Positions 62,774-64,000 of a stretch of 64,000 bases of DNA are shown piece by piece. The stretch covers positions 620,001 through 684,000 of the forward strand of contig BPHB01000002.1 in the NCBI GenBank assembly GCA_026003335.1, in the 5' to 3' direction. A program made the position numbers and the translations under genes. The notes below the pieces were generated by a model. That model saw only the letters and a list, made by a program, of their open reading frames with translations, had not been told where the DNA came from and ran no database searches. Position 1 is the first letter of the stretch. Every line of letters starts with the position of its first letter. This stretch comes from Chitinophagales bacterium (GTDB lineage Bacteria; Bacteroidota; Bacteroidia; Chitinophagales; CAIOSU01).

Positions 62774-63757
62774 TTAATTGGGGCTTTCCAGGATTTTGAA
62801 TATTTCGTCTAGACGGGGGGCCAGTATAATTTCTGTTCTGCGGTTTTTAGCTTTCCCTTCTTTGGTTGTATTAGGCGCAACCGGCACATATTCGCTTCTT
62901 CCGGAAGCAATAAACCTTTCCGGCCGGATGCCTTTATTCTCCTGCAGAATGCGCACAATAGCAGTGGCGCGCAGCACGCTCAGATCCCAGTTGTCTTTTA
63001 TGCATTCGGTTTTGATGGGGTCATTATCCGTATGTCCTTCAATGAGAATGTCCACATCGGTTTGCCTGGCCAGCACATCAGCCAGCTTATTCAGTGCGTC
63101 TCTTCCTTTAGCATCTACAACAGCGCTCCCTGATTTGAACAAGAGCTTTTCCTGCAGGGATACATAAATCTTACCGTCTTTGATTTCCACGCTGAGTTCG
63201 TCTTTATTGAAACTTAGTAAGGCGTTTTCAATGCGTTTCTTCAAATCAGCTATGGCAGCATCTTTCCGGCTGACCAAATCCTCCAGGTCTTTAAGCCTCT
63301 TTTCCCGCTGTGTCAGCTCGGCACTTAGTTGGTCTATTTTGGCTTTCTCGGCATTCAACTCCTGTTCCTTTTGCGCCAGTTCACGCTTTTGGTTTTCCAG
63401 GTCAGCAAGCAATTTTTGTTTTTCGGCCGAAGAAGCCGAAAGCAGCTTTTTATTTTGCTCTACGAGGTCATCATACAGCTTGTTAAGTTCGGTATATTTC
63501 TTCTTTTCTGCTTGTAGCTCCCGGTTTAGCTGCTCCGCATCATTTTGCAGGTGAGCGAGCGATTTCTTTAAGGAGTCATTTTCCTCATCCAGAGATGTTT
63601 TAAGGAGGGTCATCTTCTGCAATTCATCCAGCAGAGCCTCATTTTCCAGCTGCAGATTTTTTGAACGGGCTTGCTCCTGTTCCAGCTTTTTGCTAGACAC
63701 ACAGGAGGTAAATAATATCATCAGGACGATACCATGCAAACAGACCTTTTTCATCAT
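62774..63757 (-). CDS. OmpA-domain lipoprotein with long coiled coil
   Basis: A 327-residue protein. A lipoprotein signal ends in LFTSCVSSKK (Cys about 19). Residues 22-180 are a continuous coiled coil (KLEQEQARSKNLQLENEALL, and similar heptads). Residues 195-320 form an OmpA-like peptidoglycan-binding domain with VDILIEGHTDNDPI, WDLSVLRATAIVRIL and KNRRTEIILAPRL. It tethers the outer membrane to peptidoglycan or spans the periplasm. CAAAGCTA (63774-63781) upstream gives a TAnnTTTG-type element on its strand. Confidence 0.92.
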   Translation of the reverse strand: MMKKVCLHGIVLMILFTSCVSSKKLEQEQARSKNLQLENEALLDELQKMTLLKTSLDEENDSLKKSLAHLQNDAEQLNRELQAEKKKYTELNKLYDDLVEQNKKLLSASSAEKQKLLADLENQKRELAQKEQELNAEKAKIDQLSAELTQREKRLKDLEDLVSRKDAAIADLKKRIENALLSFNKDELSVEIKDGKIYVSLQEKLLFKSGSAVVDAKGRDALNKLADVLARQTDVDILIEGHTDNDPIKTECIKDNWDLSVLRATAIVRILQENKGIRPERFIASGRSEYVPVAPNTTKEGKAKNRRTEIILAPRLDEIFKILESPN

Positions 63758-63932
63758 ATTTTTTATATGACCCCAAAGCTACGCCCGGCGAAGTGGCAGT
63801 GAGATATATACTTATTGACCCGTCAGTGTTAATACCTCTTATATTTTCTACATCGGTGAGCCGGATTATGTTAATGTCCGGAAAAGACCTGCGCCTGATG
63901 GTGCAAGCCTCCCTGCTGTGGCCTTTAAGATT

Positions 63933-64000
63933 TCATTTGCCGAAATAATACACTACGCGGCCGTTTAATTCGGGTGTTTGCAACCGGTAATCATTAGGTC
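63933..64000 (-). CDS. C-terminal end of a partial gene at right edge
   Basis: The minus-strand frame entering from the right edge reads PNDYRLQTPELNGRVVYYFG-K and stops at TGA 63935-63933. The aromatic-rich end (VVYYFGK) is typical of outer-membrane proteins such as TonB-dependent receptors, but 21 residues are too few to name it. Confidence 0.4.
   Translation of the reverse strand, partial: PNDYRLQTPELNGRVVYYFGK

Overview
The window is bacterial chromosome from a member of the Bacteroidota; I cannot place it below phylum. The evidence is a T9SS type A sorting domain on a secreted protease (and the ruin of a second such gene), several promoters of the phylum's own form (TTTG, about 19 bases, TAnnTTTG), start sites mostly without Shine-Dalgarno sequences, and gene orders typical of the phylum such as miaB / sigma-54 activator / lptE / TPR protein / secG beside groES-groEL. 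The text is gene-dense with short gaps, so it may come from a compact genome or a metagenome assembly.

Layout. 1-15.7 kb is ordinary core genome: a partial secreted protein, an acyl-CoA carboxylase carboxyltransferase, shikimate kinase, a PRPP-binding transferase, an S8 protease, a membrane Fe-S oxidoreductase, the miaB-to-secG operon and groES-groEL with a clear terminator. 15.8-22.5 kb is an accessory graveyard: a ruined propeller/T9SS gene, two different RAYT transposase remnants, a REP-like palindrome, two small cassette-like genes with imperfect inverted repeats, a methyltransferase with a nonsense codon and a lost 3' end joined to the tail of an oxidoreductase gene, an acetyltransferase, and a dead integrase fragment ending at a perfect 19-bp hairpin.

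22.5-52.4 kb returns to core genome. A Mn/Zn-type ABC import operon (one permease carries a DtxR-like tail) has twin palindromes laid over its promoter. It is followed by uvrA, a flavin oxidoreductase, a UvrD/PcrA helicase, a stand-alone DtxR/MntR regulator, an acyl-CoA dehydrogenase / APH kinase / histidine-phosphatase operon, priA, truA, several secreted proteins of unknown role, a tRNA with CAT anticodon, a carbamoyltransferase / DUF5989 / SxtJ trio, yqeY-cvpA, a hydrolase-CBS pair, an MBL hydrolase and htpG.

52.4-54.3 kb is the oddest stretch. One intact tRNA-Asn sits among three copies of its terminator, three full or partial GIY-YIG endonuclease genes that start within about 15 bases of those terminators and run into tRNA sequence, and seven 90-bp tandem copies of a mutilated tRNA-Asn, all on the minus strand behind a probable promoter. 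54.3-64 kb is again core genome: a PfkB kinase, a TIGR02757 protein, small proteins, FAH and flavin-reductase genes, lysS, rpiB, tatC, an OmpA lipoprotein, and the tail of a partial gene at the right edge.
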